From Desmodus rotundus (taxonomy: Eukaryota > Chordata > Mammalia > Chiroptera > Phyllostomidae), in NCBI RefSeq assembly GCF_022682495.2, contig NW_026527287.1:1-64000 (forward strand): 64,000 bases of DNA, read 5' to 3'. This document shows, one piece after another, positions 1-7,804 of this stretch. The notes under the pieces were generated by a model. That model saw only the letters and a list, made by a program, of their open reading frames with translations. It was not told where the DNA came from and ran no database searches. A program made the translations under genes and the position numbers. Positions within the stretch are counted from its first letter, which is position 1; each line of letters begins with the position of its first letter.

Positions 1-49
1 CCCAGCAGCTCTCCCACCCCCGCAGAGGCAGAGTGCCAGGGAAGAACTA

Positions 50-73
50 GGGACCTGGGGCCGGGAAGAGGGG
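50..73 (+). other. Canonical G-quadruplex motif in alpha
   Basis: Four G-runs (50-52, 57-60, 63-65, 70-73) are separated by loops ACCT, CC and AAGA, fitting the G3+N1-7 rule. The motif recurs in every alpha half-unit. In unit 16 an upstream one-base deletion at 29303-29304 does not touch it. In beta the homologous stretch has diverged to longer loops. Folding is inferred. Confidence 0.6.
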
Positions 74-117
74 CCGGCCACGGTTCCGCGCCAGGTGGAG
101 CGGTCCCGGCGGGCGGG

Positions 118-127
118 TGGGCGGGAC
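118..127 (+). promoter_or_regulatory. GC box (Sp1/KLF-like) in alpha
   Basis: TGGGCGGGAC fits the relaxed Sp1 consensus KRGGCGKRRY. It lies in a CpG-dense segment with nine CpGs in 61-120. This is a weak, common motif in GC-rich DNA. Confidence 0.25.
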
Positions 128-279
128 CCTCGTCCACGGACCGGTCCTCCCGTGGGGAGTCTGGCCCGTGCCCCGCCTGGGAGGCTAAGAGCCTTGCTTC
201 GCCTGCAACGCCCCCACCCTGCCACAAGGCGGCAGACTTGGACCCAGCCGCTTCAGCCCTCCAGTCTGTGCAGAACCAC

Positions 280-289
280 CCAAAAATGG
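280..289 (+). promoter_or_regulatory. Perfect CArG box (SRF-type) in alpha
   Basis: CCAAAAATGG fits CC(A/T)6GG exactly. It is the only A-rich run in an otherwise very GC-rich unit and is present in every alpha half-unit read. The homologous part of beta (around 1250) has no such site. The overlapping AAAATGG also resembles a YY1 core. Function is unproven. Confidence 0.35.
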
Positions 290-383
290 AGTGTGACCGC
301 TGCGACCTCAGTCCCCCAGAGCTCGAACCCCGACCTCTGTGAGGGAATCGGCGGCCTCCTGTCCTTGGCGTCCGCAAAAGGCA

Positions 384-398
384 TTCACCTGCGGTGAA
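384..398. repeat. Short inverted repeat TTCACC-TGC-GGTGAA in alpha
   Basis: Two 6-bp arms flank a 3-nt centre, inside one of the blocks best conserved between the halves. Beta has GGAGAA in place of GGTGAA, so symmetry exists only in alpha. The shared CACCTG is an E-box of the ZEB/SNAI type. It may be coincidental. Confidence 0.4.
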
Positions 399-691
399 CC
401 AGGGCCTCGGGAGAGCAGGGCCAGGCCCCATGGTAGGAGCCCGGGGGAGGCAACGGCAGCCTCTGCGGCCAGGCCTCGGGCTCTCGCCGGGGCTCTCTCG
501 GGGCGCGGGCACCCTCTCTCGCCTAGAGAGTGCCCACGCCGTCCCTTGACCCCAGCGAGACACCTGCTTCCCGTGACAAGAGGCCCCCTGCCTCCATGGA
601 GCTTGGAACTCTGGGGCCGGGCTGCGGGTCACTGGGCTAAGTGGCTGGAAACGCGCAGACCCCTCCGTCCCGACCGCCCCACTGCGAAGAT

Positions 692-747
692 CCCCCTGCT
701 CTTCCATCCGTAGGGGGGTCGCCCCTTACGGATGGAAGAGCAGGGGG
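692..747. repeat. Alpha palindrome (inverted repeat, 21-bp arms plus 4-bp inner stem)
   Basis: The left arm 692-712 is the exact reverse complement of 727-747 in this copy. The stem continues inward with one G-T mismatch (713/726) and four G-C pairs (714-717 with 722-725), leaving the 4-nt loop 718-721. Among the 33 copies, the pair 699/740 is C-G in 14, C-A in 12, T-A in 4 and T-G in 3. A G-to-C change at 745 breaks another pair in 12 copies. Only 15 of 33 copies keep fully paired 21-bp arms. As DNA it could extrude a cruciform, and as RNA form a hairpin. A bacterial terminator is ruled out by context. Confidence 0.9.
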
Positions 748-754
748 GAGGCCC

Positions 755-768
755 CCAGGAGATGGCAT
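755..768 (+). promoter_or_regulatory. CTCF-like motif beside the alpha palindrome
   Basis: CCAGGAGATGGCAT matches the CTCF core consensus CCASYAGRKGGCRS at 12 of 14 positions, missing positions 5 and 14. It begins 8 bp after the palindrome. It is retained in the other units except unit 30, where 57334 C-to-A alters the second C. Several primate macrosatellites (DXZ4, D4Z4) are known to bind CTCF, so the context is reasonable. This is a motif match only, and chance matches are common in GC-rich DNA. Confidence 0.35.
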
Positions 769-1027
769 TTGTCAGAGCCGCAGCTGGCCGGTTTCGGGCC
801 GAGACGCGGGACCCGGCAGGTAGAGGGCAGGCAGCCCCACCAGAAGCCTCCCTCGGGGCAACGGGCCCCACCCTGGACATCTCAGGCCTGCTTCACAGAG
901 TCCCTGGGGTCCTGTCCGTGGAACTGGAAGCTCTCCCCGCCACCCAGAGGTCCGTTCCTTTGCCCGTGGACCACACTTGCCGGCGCGTCTCCCACCCCGG
1001 CAGAGGCAGAGTGCCAAGGGAGAACTA

Positions 1028-1061
1028 GGGACCCGGGGCCACGATGAGGGGCGGGCCAGGG
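1028..1061 (+). other. Extended G-rich tract in beta (loose G-quadruplex potential)
   Basis: Five G-runs (1028-1030, 1035-1038, 1048-1051, 1053-1055, 1059-1061) correspond to the alpha G-quadruplex region. One loop is 9 nt, outside the strict 1-7 nt rule. Unit 22 has G-to-T at 42025, which breaks the GGG of its GCGGG block. Confidence 0.35.
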
Positions 1062-1663
1062 TTCCGCGCCTGGTGGGCAGGGGCCCGGGCGGTCCGGACC
1101 CACGCCCAGGGACCCCGTCTCCCGGGGGGACTCGGGCCTGAGGCCTGCCTGGGGGGCTGAGAGTCTTTCTGGGCTCAAACGGCCCCACCCTGCCCCGAGG
1201 CGGCAAACGTGCACCGAGACGCTTCGACTCTCTAAAGTCTGGGCTGGACTTGGCGAGAAGGGACTGTGTCCGCTGGGACCCGGGTCCCACAGAGCTCGAA
1301 CCCCCCTCCCCGTGAAGGCATCCGCGGCCTGTGGTCCTTGGTGTCCGCAAAAGGCATTCACCTGCGGAGAACCTGGGCCCAGGTGAGCGGGACCAGGCCC
1401 CACGGCAGGAGCCTAGGGAGGCCCCTGGAGCCACGGGGGCCAGGGCCGGGCATTTTCCCGGGTGCTCTCTCGGGTCCCGGGTGCCCTCTCTCGCCCGGGG
1501 AGTGCCCACGCCGTCCCTTGACCCCCGCAGGACGCCTGCATCCCGCCATAAGCGGCCCACCTCCTCCACGGAGCGCGGACACAGGGGGCCGGGGTGCGAG
1601 CAACTGGCCTACGTGGCGGCAAACCCGCAGACCCCTCCGTCCCGTCCCCGCCACTGCGAAGAT

Positions 1664-1719
1664 CCCCCTGTTCTTCCATCCGTAAAGGGGTCCCCCTTTA
1701 CGGATGGAAGAACAGGGGG
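1664..1719. repeat. Beta palindrome, perfect 27-bp arms with 2-nt centre
   Basis: Arm 1664-1690 is the exact reverse complement of 1693-1719, separated only by TC at 1691-1692. The outer parts are C5 and G5 runs; the middle contains TTCTTCCATCCG and its complement. All 32 copies in the window carry the same palindrome without a mismatch, for example 3615-3670, 30928-30983, 32880-32935 and 62144-62199. The alpha counterpart has degraded in many copies. A near-perfect palindrome of this length is unusual because such structures tend to be unstable, so either homogenisation or selection keeps it. Confidence 0.93.
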
Positions 1720-1726
1720 GAGGCGC

Positions 1727-1740
1727 CCAGGAGATGGCTT
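1727..1740 (+). promoter_or_regulatory. CTCF-like motif beside the beta palindrome (weaker)
   Basis: CCAGGAGATGGCTT matches the CTCF core consensus at 11 of 14 positions. It lies 972 bp from its alpha counterpart and at the same 8-bp distance from the palindrome, as expected from homology of the halves. Binding is not demonstrated. Confidence 0.25.
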
Positions 1741-1775
1741 TTGTCCGAGCCGCGGCTGGGTGGTTTTCGGGCCAA

Positions 1776-1797
1776 GAGGCGGGGCCGCGCAGGCGCA
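1776..1797 (+). promoter_or_regulatory. Sp1 box next to NRF1-like element in beta
   Basis: GAGGCGGGGC at 1776-1785 fits the Sp1 consensus RRGGCGGRRY. CGCGCAGGCGCA at 1786-1797 matches the NRF1 consensus YGCGCAYGCGCR at 11 of 12 positions. Such pairs are typical of TATA-less CpG-island promoters. The block is beta-specific; alpha has diverged here. No TATA box, splice structure or poly(A) signal is seen, so a promoter is only a possibility. Confidence 0.3.
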
Positions 1798-1837
1798 GGC
1801 AGGCCCCCCCACCACAAGCATCCCTCCGGGCAACGTG

Positions 1838-1851
1838 CCCCCCCCCTCGAG
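1838..1851. repeat. C9 homopolymer and polymorphic CTCGAG site in beta
   Basis: A run of nine C (1838-1846) runs into CTCGAG (1846-1851), followed by GATATC (1851-1856). The run is C8 in units 14 (27202-27209), 15 (29152-29159) and 17 (33055-33062). Position 1848 is C in 18 copies and T in 14. The C-to-T change is at a CpG and destroys the site. Confidence 0.85.
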
Positions 1852-1951
1852 ATATCAGGCCAGGTCCACAGGGTCCCTGGGCTGGTGTCAGAGTTAACGG
1901 AAGCCCTCCCTGCCATCCAGAGGACCGTGCGTTTTCCCGTGGACCACACTT

Positions 1952-3902
1952 CCCAGCAGCTCTCCCACCCCCGCAGAGGCAGAGTGCCAGGGAAGAACTA
2001 GGGACCTGGGGCCGGGAAGAGGGGCCGGCCACGGTTCCGCGCCAGGTGGAGCGGTCCCGGCGGGCGGGTGGGCGGGACCCTCGTCCACGGACCGGTCCTC
2101 CCGTGGGGAGTCTGGCCCGTGCCCCGCCTGGGAGGCTAAGAGCCTTGCTTCGCCTGCAACGCCCCCACCCTGCCACAAGGCGGCAGACTTGGACCCAGCC
2201 GCTTCAGCCCTCCAGTCTGTGCAGAACCACCCAAAAATGGAGTGTGACCGCTGCGACCTCAGTCCCCCAGAGCTCGAACCCCGACCTCTGTGAGGGAATC
2301 GGCGGCCTCCTGTCCTTGGCGTCCGCAAAAGGCATTCACCTGCGGTGAACCAGGGCCTCGGGAGAGCAGGGCCAGGCCCCATGGTAGGAGCCCGGGGGAG
2401 GCAACGGCAGCCTCTGCGGCCAGGCCTCGGGCTCTCGCCGGGGCTCTCTCGGGGCGCGGGCACCCTCTCTCGCCTAGAGAGTGCCCACGCCGTCCCTTGA
2501 CCCCAGCGAGACACCTGCTTCCCGTGACAAGAGGCCCCCTGCCTCCATGGAGCTTGGAACTCTGGGGCCGGGCTGCGGGTCACTGGGCTAAGTGGCTGGA
2601 AACGCGCAGACCCCTCCGTCCCGACCGCCCCACTGCGAAGATCCCCCTGCTCTTCCATCCGTAGGGGGGTCGCCCCTTACGGATGGAAGAACAGGGGGGA
2701 GGCCCCCAGGAGATGGCATTTGTCAGAGCCGCAGCTGGCCGGTTTCGGGCCGAGACGCGGGACCCGGCAGGTAGAGGGCAGGCAGCCCCACCAGAAGCCT
2801 CCCTCGGGGCAACGGGCCCCACCCTGGACATCTCAGGCCTGCTTCACAGAGTCCCTGGGGTCCTGTCCGTGGAACTGGAAGCTCTCCCCGCCACCCAGAG
2901 GTCCGTTCCTTTGCCCGTGGACCACACTTGCCGGCGCGTCTCCCACCCCGGCAGAGGCAGAGTGCCAAGGGAGAACTAGGGACCCGGGGCCACGATGAGG
3001 GGCGGGCCAGGGTTCCGCGCCTGGTGGGCAGGGGCCCGGGCGGTCCGGACCCACGCCCAGGGACCCCGTCTCCCGGGGGGACTCGGGCCTGAGGCCTGCC
3101 TGGGGGGCTGAGAGTCTTTCTGGGCTCAAACGGCCCCACCCTGCCCCGAGGCGGCAAACGTGCACCGAGACGCTTCGACTCTCTAAAGTCTGGGCTGGAC
3201 TTGGCGAGAAGGGACTGTGTCCGCTGGGACCCGGGTCCCACAGAGCTCGAACCCCCCTCCCCGTGAAGGCATCCGCGGCCTGTGGTCCTTGGTGTCCGCA
3301 AAAGGCATTCACCTGCGGAGAACCTGGGCCCAGGTGAGCGGGACCAGGCCCCACGGCAGGAGCCTAGGGAGGCCCCTGGAGCCACGGGGGCCAGGGCCGG
3401 GCATTTTCCCGGGTGCTCTCTCGGGTCCCGGGTGCCCTCTCTCGCCCGGGGAGTGCCCACGCCGTCCCTTGACCCCCGCAGGACGCCTGCATCCCGCCAT
3501 AAGCGGCCCACCTCCTCCACGGAGCGCGGACACAGGGGGCCGGGGTGCGAGCAACTGGCCTACGTGGCGGCAAACCCGCAGACCCCTCCGTCCCGTCCCC
3601 GCCACTGCGAAGATCCCCCTGTTCTTCCATCCGTAAAGGGGTCCCCCTTTACGGATGGAAGAACAGGGGGGAGGCGCCCAGGAGATGGCTTTTGTCCGAG
3701 CCGCGGCTGGGTGGTTTTCGGGCCAAGAGGCGGGGCCGCGCAGGCGCAGGCAGGCCCCCCCACCACAAGCATCCCTCCGGGCAACGTGCCCCCCCCCTCG
3801 AGATATCAGGCCAGGTCCACAGGGTCCCTGGGCTGGTGTCAGAGTTAACGGAAGCCCTCCCTGCCATCCAGAGGACCGTGCGTTTTCCCGTGGACCACAC
3901 TT
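1952..3902. repeat. Unit 2
   Basis: Complete, 1,951 bp. Alleles C C A G G G | C; palindromes 2643-2698 (C-A mismatch) and 3615-3670. Same haplotype as unit 9. Confidence 0.95.
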
Positions 3903-5853
3903 CCCAGCAGCTCTCCCACCCCCGCAGAGGCAGAGTGCCAGGGAAGAACTAGGGACCTGGGGCCGGGAAGAGGGGCCGGCCACGGTTCCGCGCCAGGTGG
4001 AGCGGTCCCGGCGGGCGGGTGGGCGGGACCCTCGTCCACGGACCGGTCCTCCCGTGGGGAGTCTGGCCCGTGCCCCGCCTGGGAGGCTAAGAGCCTTGCT
4101 TCGCCTGCAACGCCCCCACCCTGCCACAAGGCGGCAGACTTGGACCCAGCCGCTTCAGCCCTCCAGTCTGTGCAGAACCACCCAAAAATGGAGTGTGACC
4201 GCTGCGACCTCAGTCCCCCAGAGCTCGAACCCCGACCTCTGTGAGGGAATCGGCGGCCTCCTGTCCTTGGCGTCCGCAAAAGGCATTCACCTGCGGTGAA
4301 CCAGGGCCTCGGGAGAGCAGGGCCAGGACCCATGGTAGGAGCCCGGGGGAGGCAACGGCAGCCTCTGCGGCCAGGCCTCGGGCTCTCGCCGGGGCTCTCT
4401 CGGGGCGCGGGCACCCTCTCTCGCCTAGAGAGTGCCCACGCCGTCCCTTGACCCCAGCGAGACACCTGCTTCCCGTGACAAGAGGCCCCCTGCCTCCATG
4501 GAGCTTGGAACTCTGGGGCCGGGCTGCGGGTCACTGGGCTAAGTGGCTGGAAACGCGCAGACCCCTCCGTCCCGACCGCCCCACTGCGAAGATCCCCCTG
4601 CTCTTCCATCCGTAGGGGGGTCGCCCCTTACGGATGGAAGAGCAGGCGGGAGGCCCCCAGGAGATGGCATTTGTCAGAGCCGCAGCTGGCCGGTTTCGGG
4701 CCGAGACGCGGGACCCGGCAGGTAGAGGGCAGGCAGCCCCACCAGAAGCCTCCCTCGGGGCAACGGGCCCCACCCTGGACATCTCAGGCCTGCTTCACAG
4801 AGTCCCTGGGGTCCTGTCCATGGAACTGGAAGCTCTCCCCGCCACCCAGAGGTCCGTTCCTTTGCCCGTGGACCACACTTGCCGGCGCGTCTCCCACCCC
4901 GGCAGAGGCAGAGTGCCAAGGGAGAACTAGGGACCCGGGGCCACGATGAGGGGCGGGCCAGGGTTCCGCGCCTGGTGGGCAGGGGCCCGGGCGGTCCGGA
5001 CCCACGCCCAGGGACCCCGTCTCCCGGGGGGACTCGGGCCTGAGGCCTGCCTGGGGGGCTGAGAGTCTTTCTGGGCTCAAACGGCCCCACCCTGCCCCGA
5101 GGCGGCAAACGTGCACCGAGACGCTTCGACTCTCTAAAGTCTGGGCTGGACTTGGCGAGAAGGGACTGTGTCCGCTGGGACCCGGGTCCCACAGAGCTCG
5201 AACCCCCCTCCCCGTGAAGGCATCCGCGGCCTGTGGTCCTTGGTGTCCGCAAAAGGCATTCACCTGCGGAGAACCTGGGCCCAGGTGAGCGGGACCAGGC
5301 CCCACGGCAGGAGCCTAGGGAGGCCCCTGGAGCCACGGGGGCCAGGGCCGGGCATTTTCCCGGGTGCTCTCTCGGGTCCCGGGTGCCCTCTCTCGCCCGG
5401 GGAGTGCCCACGCCGTCCCTTGACCCCCGCAGGACGCCTGCATCCCGCCATAAGCGGCCCACCTCCTCCACGGAGCGCGGACACAGGGGGCCGGGGTGCG
5501 AGCAACTGGCCTACGTGGCGGCAAACCCGCAGACCCCTCCGTCCCGTCCCCGCCACTGCGAAGATCCCCCTGTTCTTCCATCCGTAAAGGGGTCCCCCTT
5601 TACGGATGGAAGAACAGGGGGGAGGCGCCCAGGAGATGGCTTTTGTCCGAGCCGCGGCTGGGTGGTTTTCGGGCCAAGAGGCGGGGCCGCGCAGGCGCAG
5701 GCAGGCCCCCCCACCACAAGCATCCCTCCGGGCAACGTGCCCCCCCCCTCGAGATATCAGGCCAGGTCCACAGGGTCCCTGGGCTGGTGTCAGAGTTAAC
5801 GGAAGCCCTCCCTGCCATCCAGAGGACCGTGCGTTTTCCCGTGGACCACACTT
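3903..5853. repeat. Unit 3
   Basis: Complete, 1,951 bp. Alleles A C G C G A | C; palindromes 4594-4649 (745C breaks one pair) and 5566-5621. The A at 4820 is shared only with unit 10. Confidence 0.95.
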
Positions 5854-7804
5854 CCCAGCAGCTCTCCCACCCCCGCAGAGGCAGAGTGCCAGGGAAGAAC
5901 TAGGGACCTGGGGCCGGGAAGAGGGGCCGGCCACGGTTCCGCGCCAGGTGGAGCGGTCCCGGCGGGCGGGTGGGCGGGACCCTCGTCCACGGACCGGTCC
6001 TCCCGTGGGGAGTCTGGCCCGTGCCCCGCCTGGGAGGCTAAGAGCCTTGCTTCGCCTGCAACGCCCCCACCCTGCCACAAGGCGGCAGACTTGGACCCAG
6101 CCGCTTCAGCCCTCCAGTCTGTGCAGAACCACCCAAAAATGGAGTGTGACCGCTGCGACCTCAGTCCCCCAGAGCTCGAACCCCGACCTCTGTGAGGGAA
6201 TCGGCGGCCTCCTGTCCTTGGCGTCCGCAAAAGGCATTCACCTGCGGTGAACCAGGGCCTCGGGAGAGCAGGGCCAGGACCCATGGTAGGAGCCCGGGGG
6301 AGGCAACGGCAGCCTCTGCGGCCAGGCCTCGGGCTCTCGCCGGGGCTCTCTCGGGGCGCGGGCACCCTCTCTCGCCTAGAGAGTGCCCACGCCGTCCCTT
6401 GACCCCAGCGAGACACCTGCTTCCCGTGACAAGAGGCCCCCTGCCTCCATGGAGCTTGGAACTCTGGGGCCGGGCTGCGGGTCACTGGGCTAAGTGGCTG
6501 GAAACGCGCAGACCCCTCCGTCCCGACCGCCCCACTGCGAAGATCCCCCTGCTCTTCCATCCGTAGGGGGGTCGCCCCTTACGGATGGAAGAGCAGGGGG
6601 GAGGCCCCCAGGAGATGGCATTTGTCAGAGCCGCAGCTGGCCGGTTTCGGGCCGAGACGCGGGACCCGGCAGGTAGAGGGCAGGCAGCCCCACCAGAAGC
6701 CTCCCTCGGGGCAACGGGCCCCACCCTGGACATCTCAGGCCTGCTTCACAGAGTCCCTGGGGTCCTGTCCGTGGAACTGGAAGCTCTCCCCGCCACCCAG
6801 AGGTCCGTTCCTTTGCCCGTGGACCACACTTGCCGGCGCGTCTCCCACCCCGGCAGAGGCAGAGTGCCAAGGGAGAACTAGGGACCCGGGGCCACGATGA
6901 GGGGCGGGCCAGGGTTCCGCGCCTGGTGGGCAGGGGCCCGGGCGGTCCGGACCCACGCCCAGGGACCCCGTCTCCCGGGGGGACTCGGGCCTGAGGCCTG
7001 CCTGGGGGGCTGAGAGTCTTTCTGGGCTCAAACGGCCCCACCCTGCCCCGAGGCGGCAAACGTGCACCGAGACGCTTCGACTCTCTAAAGTCTGGGCTGG
7101 ACTTGGCGAGAAGGGACTGTGTCCGCTGGGACCCGGGTCCCACAGAGCTCGAACCCCCCTCCCCGTGAAGGCATCCGCGGCCTGTGGTCCTTGGTGTCCG
7201 CAAAAGGCATTCACCTGCGGAGAACCTGGGCCCAGGTGAGCGGGACCAGGCCCCACGGCAGGAGCCTAGGGAGGCCCCTGGAGCCACGGGGGCCAGGGCC
7301 GGGCATTTTCCCGGGTGCTCTCTCGGGTCCCGGGTGCCCTCTCTCGCCCGGGGAGTGCCCACGCCGTCCCTTGACCCCCGCAGGACGCCTGCATCCCGCC
7401 ATAAGCGGCCCACCTCCTCCACGGAGCGCGGACACAGGGGGCCGGGGTGCGAGCAACTGGCCTACGTGGCGGCAAACCCGCAGACCCCTCCGTCCCGTCC
7501 CCGCCACTGCGAAGATCCCCCTGTTCTTCCATCCGTAAAGGGGTCCCCCTTTACGGATGGAAGAACAGGGGGGAGGCGCCCAGGAGATGGCTTTTGTCCG
7601 AGCCGCGGCTGGGTGGTTTTCGGGCCAAGAGGCGGGGCCGCGCAGGCGCAGGCAGGCCCCCCCACCACAAGCATCCCTCCGGGCAACGTGCCCCCCCCCT
7701 CGAGATATCAGGCCAGGTCCACAGGGTCCCTGGGCTGGTGTCAGAGTTAACGGAAGCCCTCCCTGCCATCCAGAGGACCGTGCGTTTTCCCGTGGACCAC
7801 ACTT
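5854..7804. repeat. Unit 4
   Basis: Complete, 1,951 bp. Alleles A C G G G G | C; palindromes 6545-6600 (fully paired) and 7517-7572. It differs from unit 11 at 426 and 1848, which ends the seven-unit match. Confidence 0.95.

Larger units (their letters stand above)
1..978. repeat. Half-unit alpha (unit 1 as type copy)
   Basis: This is the first of the two homologous halves of the dimeric unit. It aligns with beta at an offset of 978 bp near its start (motif CAGAGGCA at 23 and 1001), falling to 972-973 bp further on, so the halves differ by small net indels. The best conserved blocks are 23-52, 371-394 (matching 1344-1367), 529-553 (matching 1501-1525) and the palindrome region 655-768. The stretch 75-330 has diverged most. 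Alpha carries a G-quadruplex motif, a CArG box and an imperfect-in-many-copies palindrome. No protein or RNA gene is recognisable. Confidence 0.9.
1..1951. repeat. Unit 1
   Basis: Complete, 1,951 bp. Alleles C C G G G G | C; alpha palindrome 692-747 is fully paired and beta palindrome is 1664-1719. Same haplotype as unit 8, seven units away. Confidence 0.95.
979..1951. repeat. Half-unit beta (unit 1 as type copy)
   Basis: This is the second half of the unit, homologous to alpha along its whole length. It has a perfect 56-bp palindrome at 1664-1719, an Sp1 plus NRF1-like pair at 1776-1797, and a C9 tract followed by a polymorphic CTCGAG site at 1838-1851. It lacks the CArG box and the tight G-quadruplex of alpha. 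The array always alternates alpha and beta. No alpha-alpha or beta-beta junction was seen, so the dimer, not the monomer, is the unit that has been amplified recently. Confidence 0.9.

Noticed and set aside
692..747. Compensatory base changes proving a selected RNA hairpin in alpha
   Set aside because: Both paired states (C-G and T-A) occur, but 15 of 33 copies have a mismatch at the same pair and 12 have a second mismatch at 745, so covariation is not supported.
1664..1719. Palindrome read as a bacterial terminator or a CRISPR repeat
   Set aside because: There is no U-tract, no coding context and no short repeat-spacer pattern; the palindromes recur about every 975 bp inside homologous satellite sequence.
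1664..1719. Palindrome read as the terminal inverted repeats of a transposon
   Set aside because: The arms are only 2 nt apart, with no internal sequence, transposase or target-site duplication, and the same structure exists at the same place in both half-units, so it predates the dimer.
772..2176. Long overlapping ORFs on both strands of every unit (for example minus-strand 265, 272 and 254 codons, plus-strand 188 and 214 codons)
   Set aside because: They overlap in most frames of the same DNA, are rich in Pro, Gly, Arg and Ala as expected of random GC-rich sequence, and show no domain, signal peptide or recognisable family. The unit length is 1 modulo 3, so no frame continues through the array, and indels in units 12 and 14-17 break frames without compensation. 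No DUX4-like homeodomain or other macrosatellite gene product is visible.
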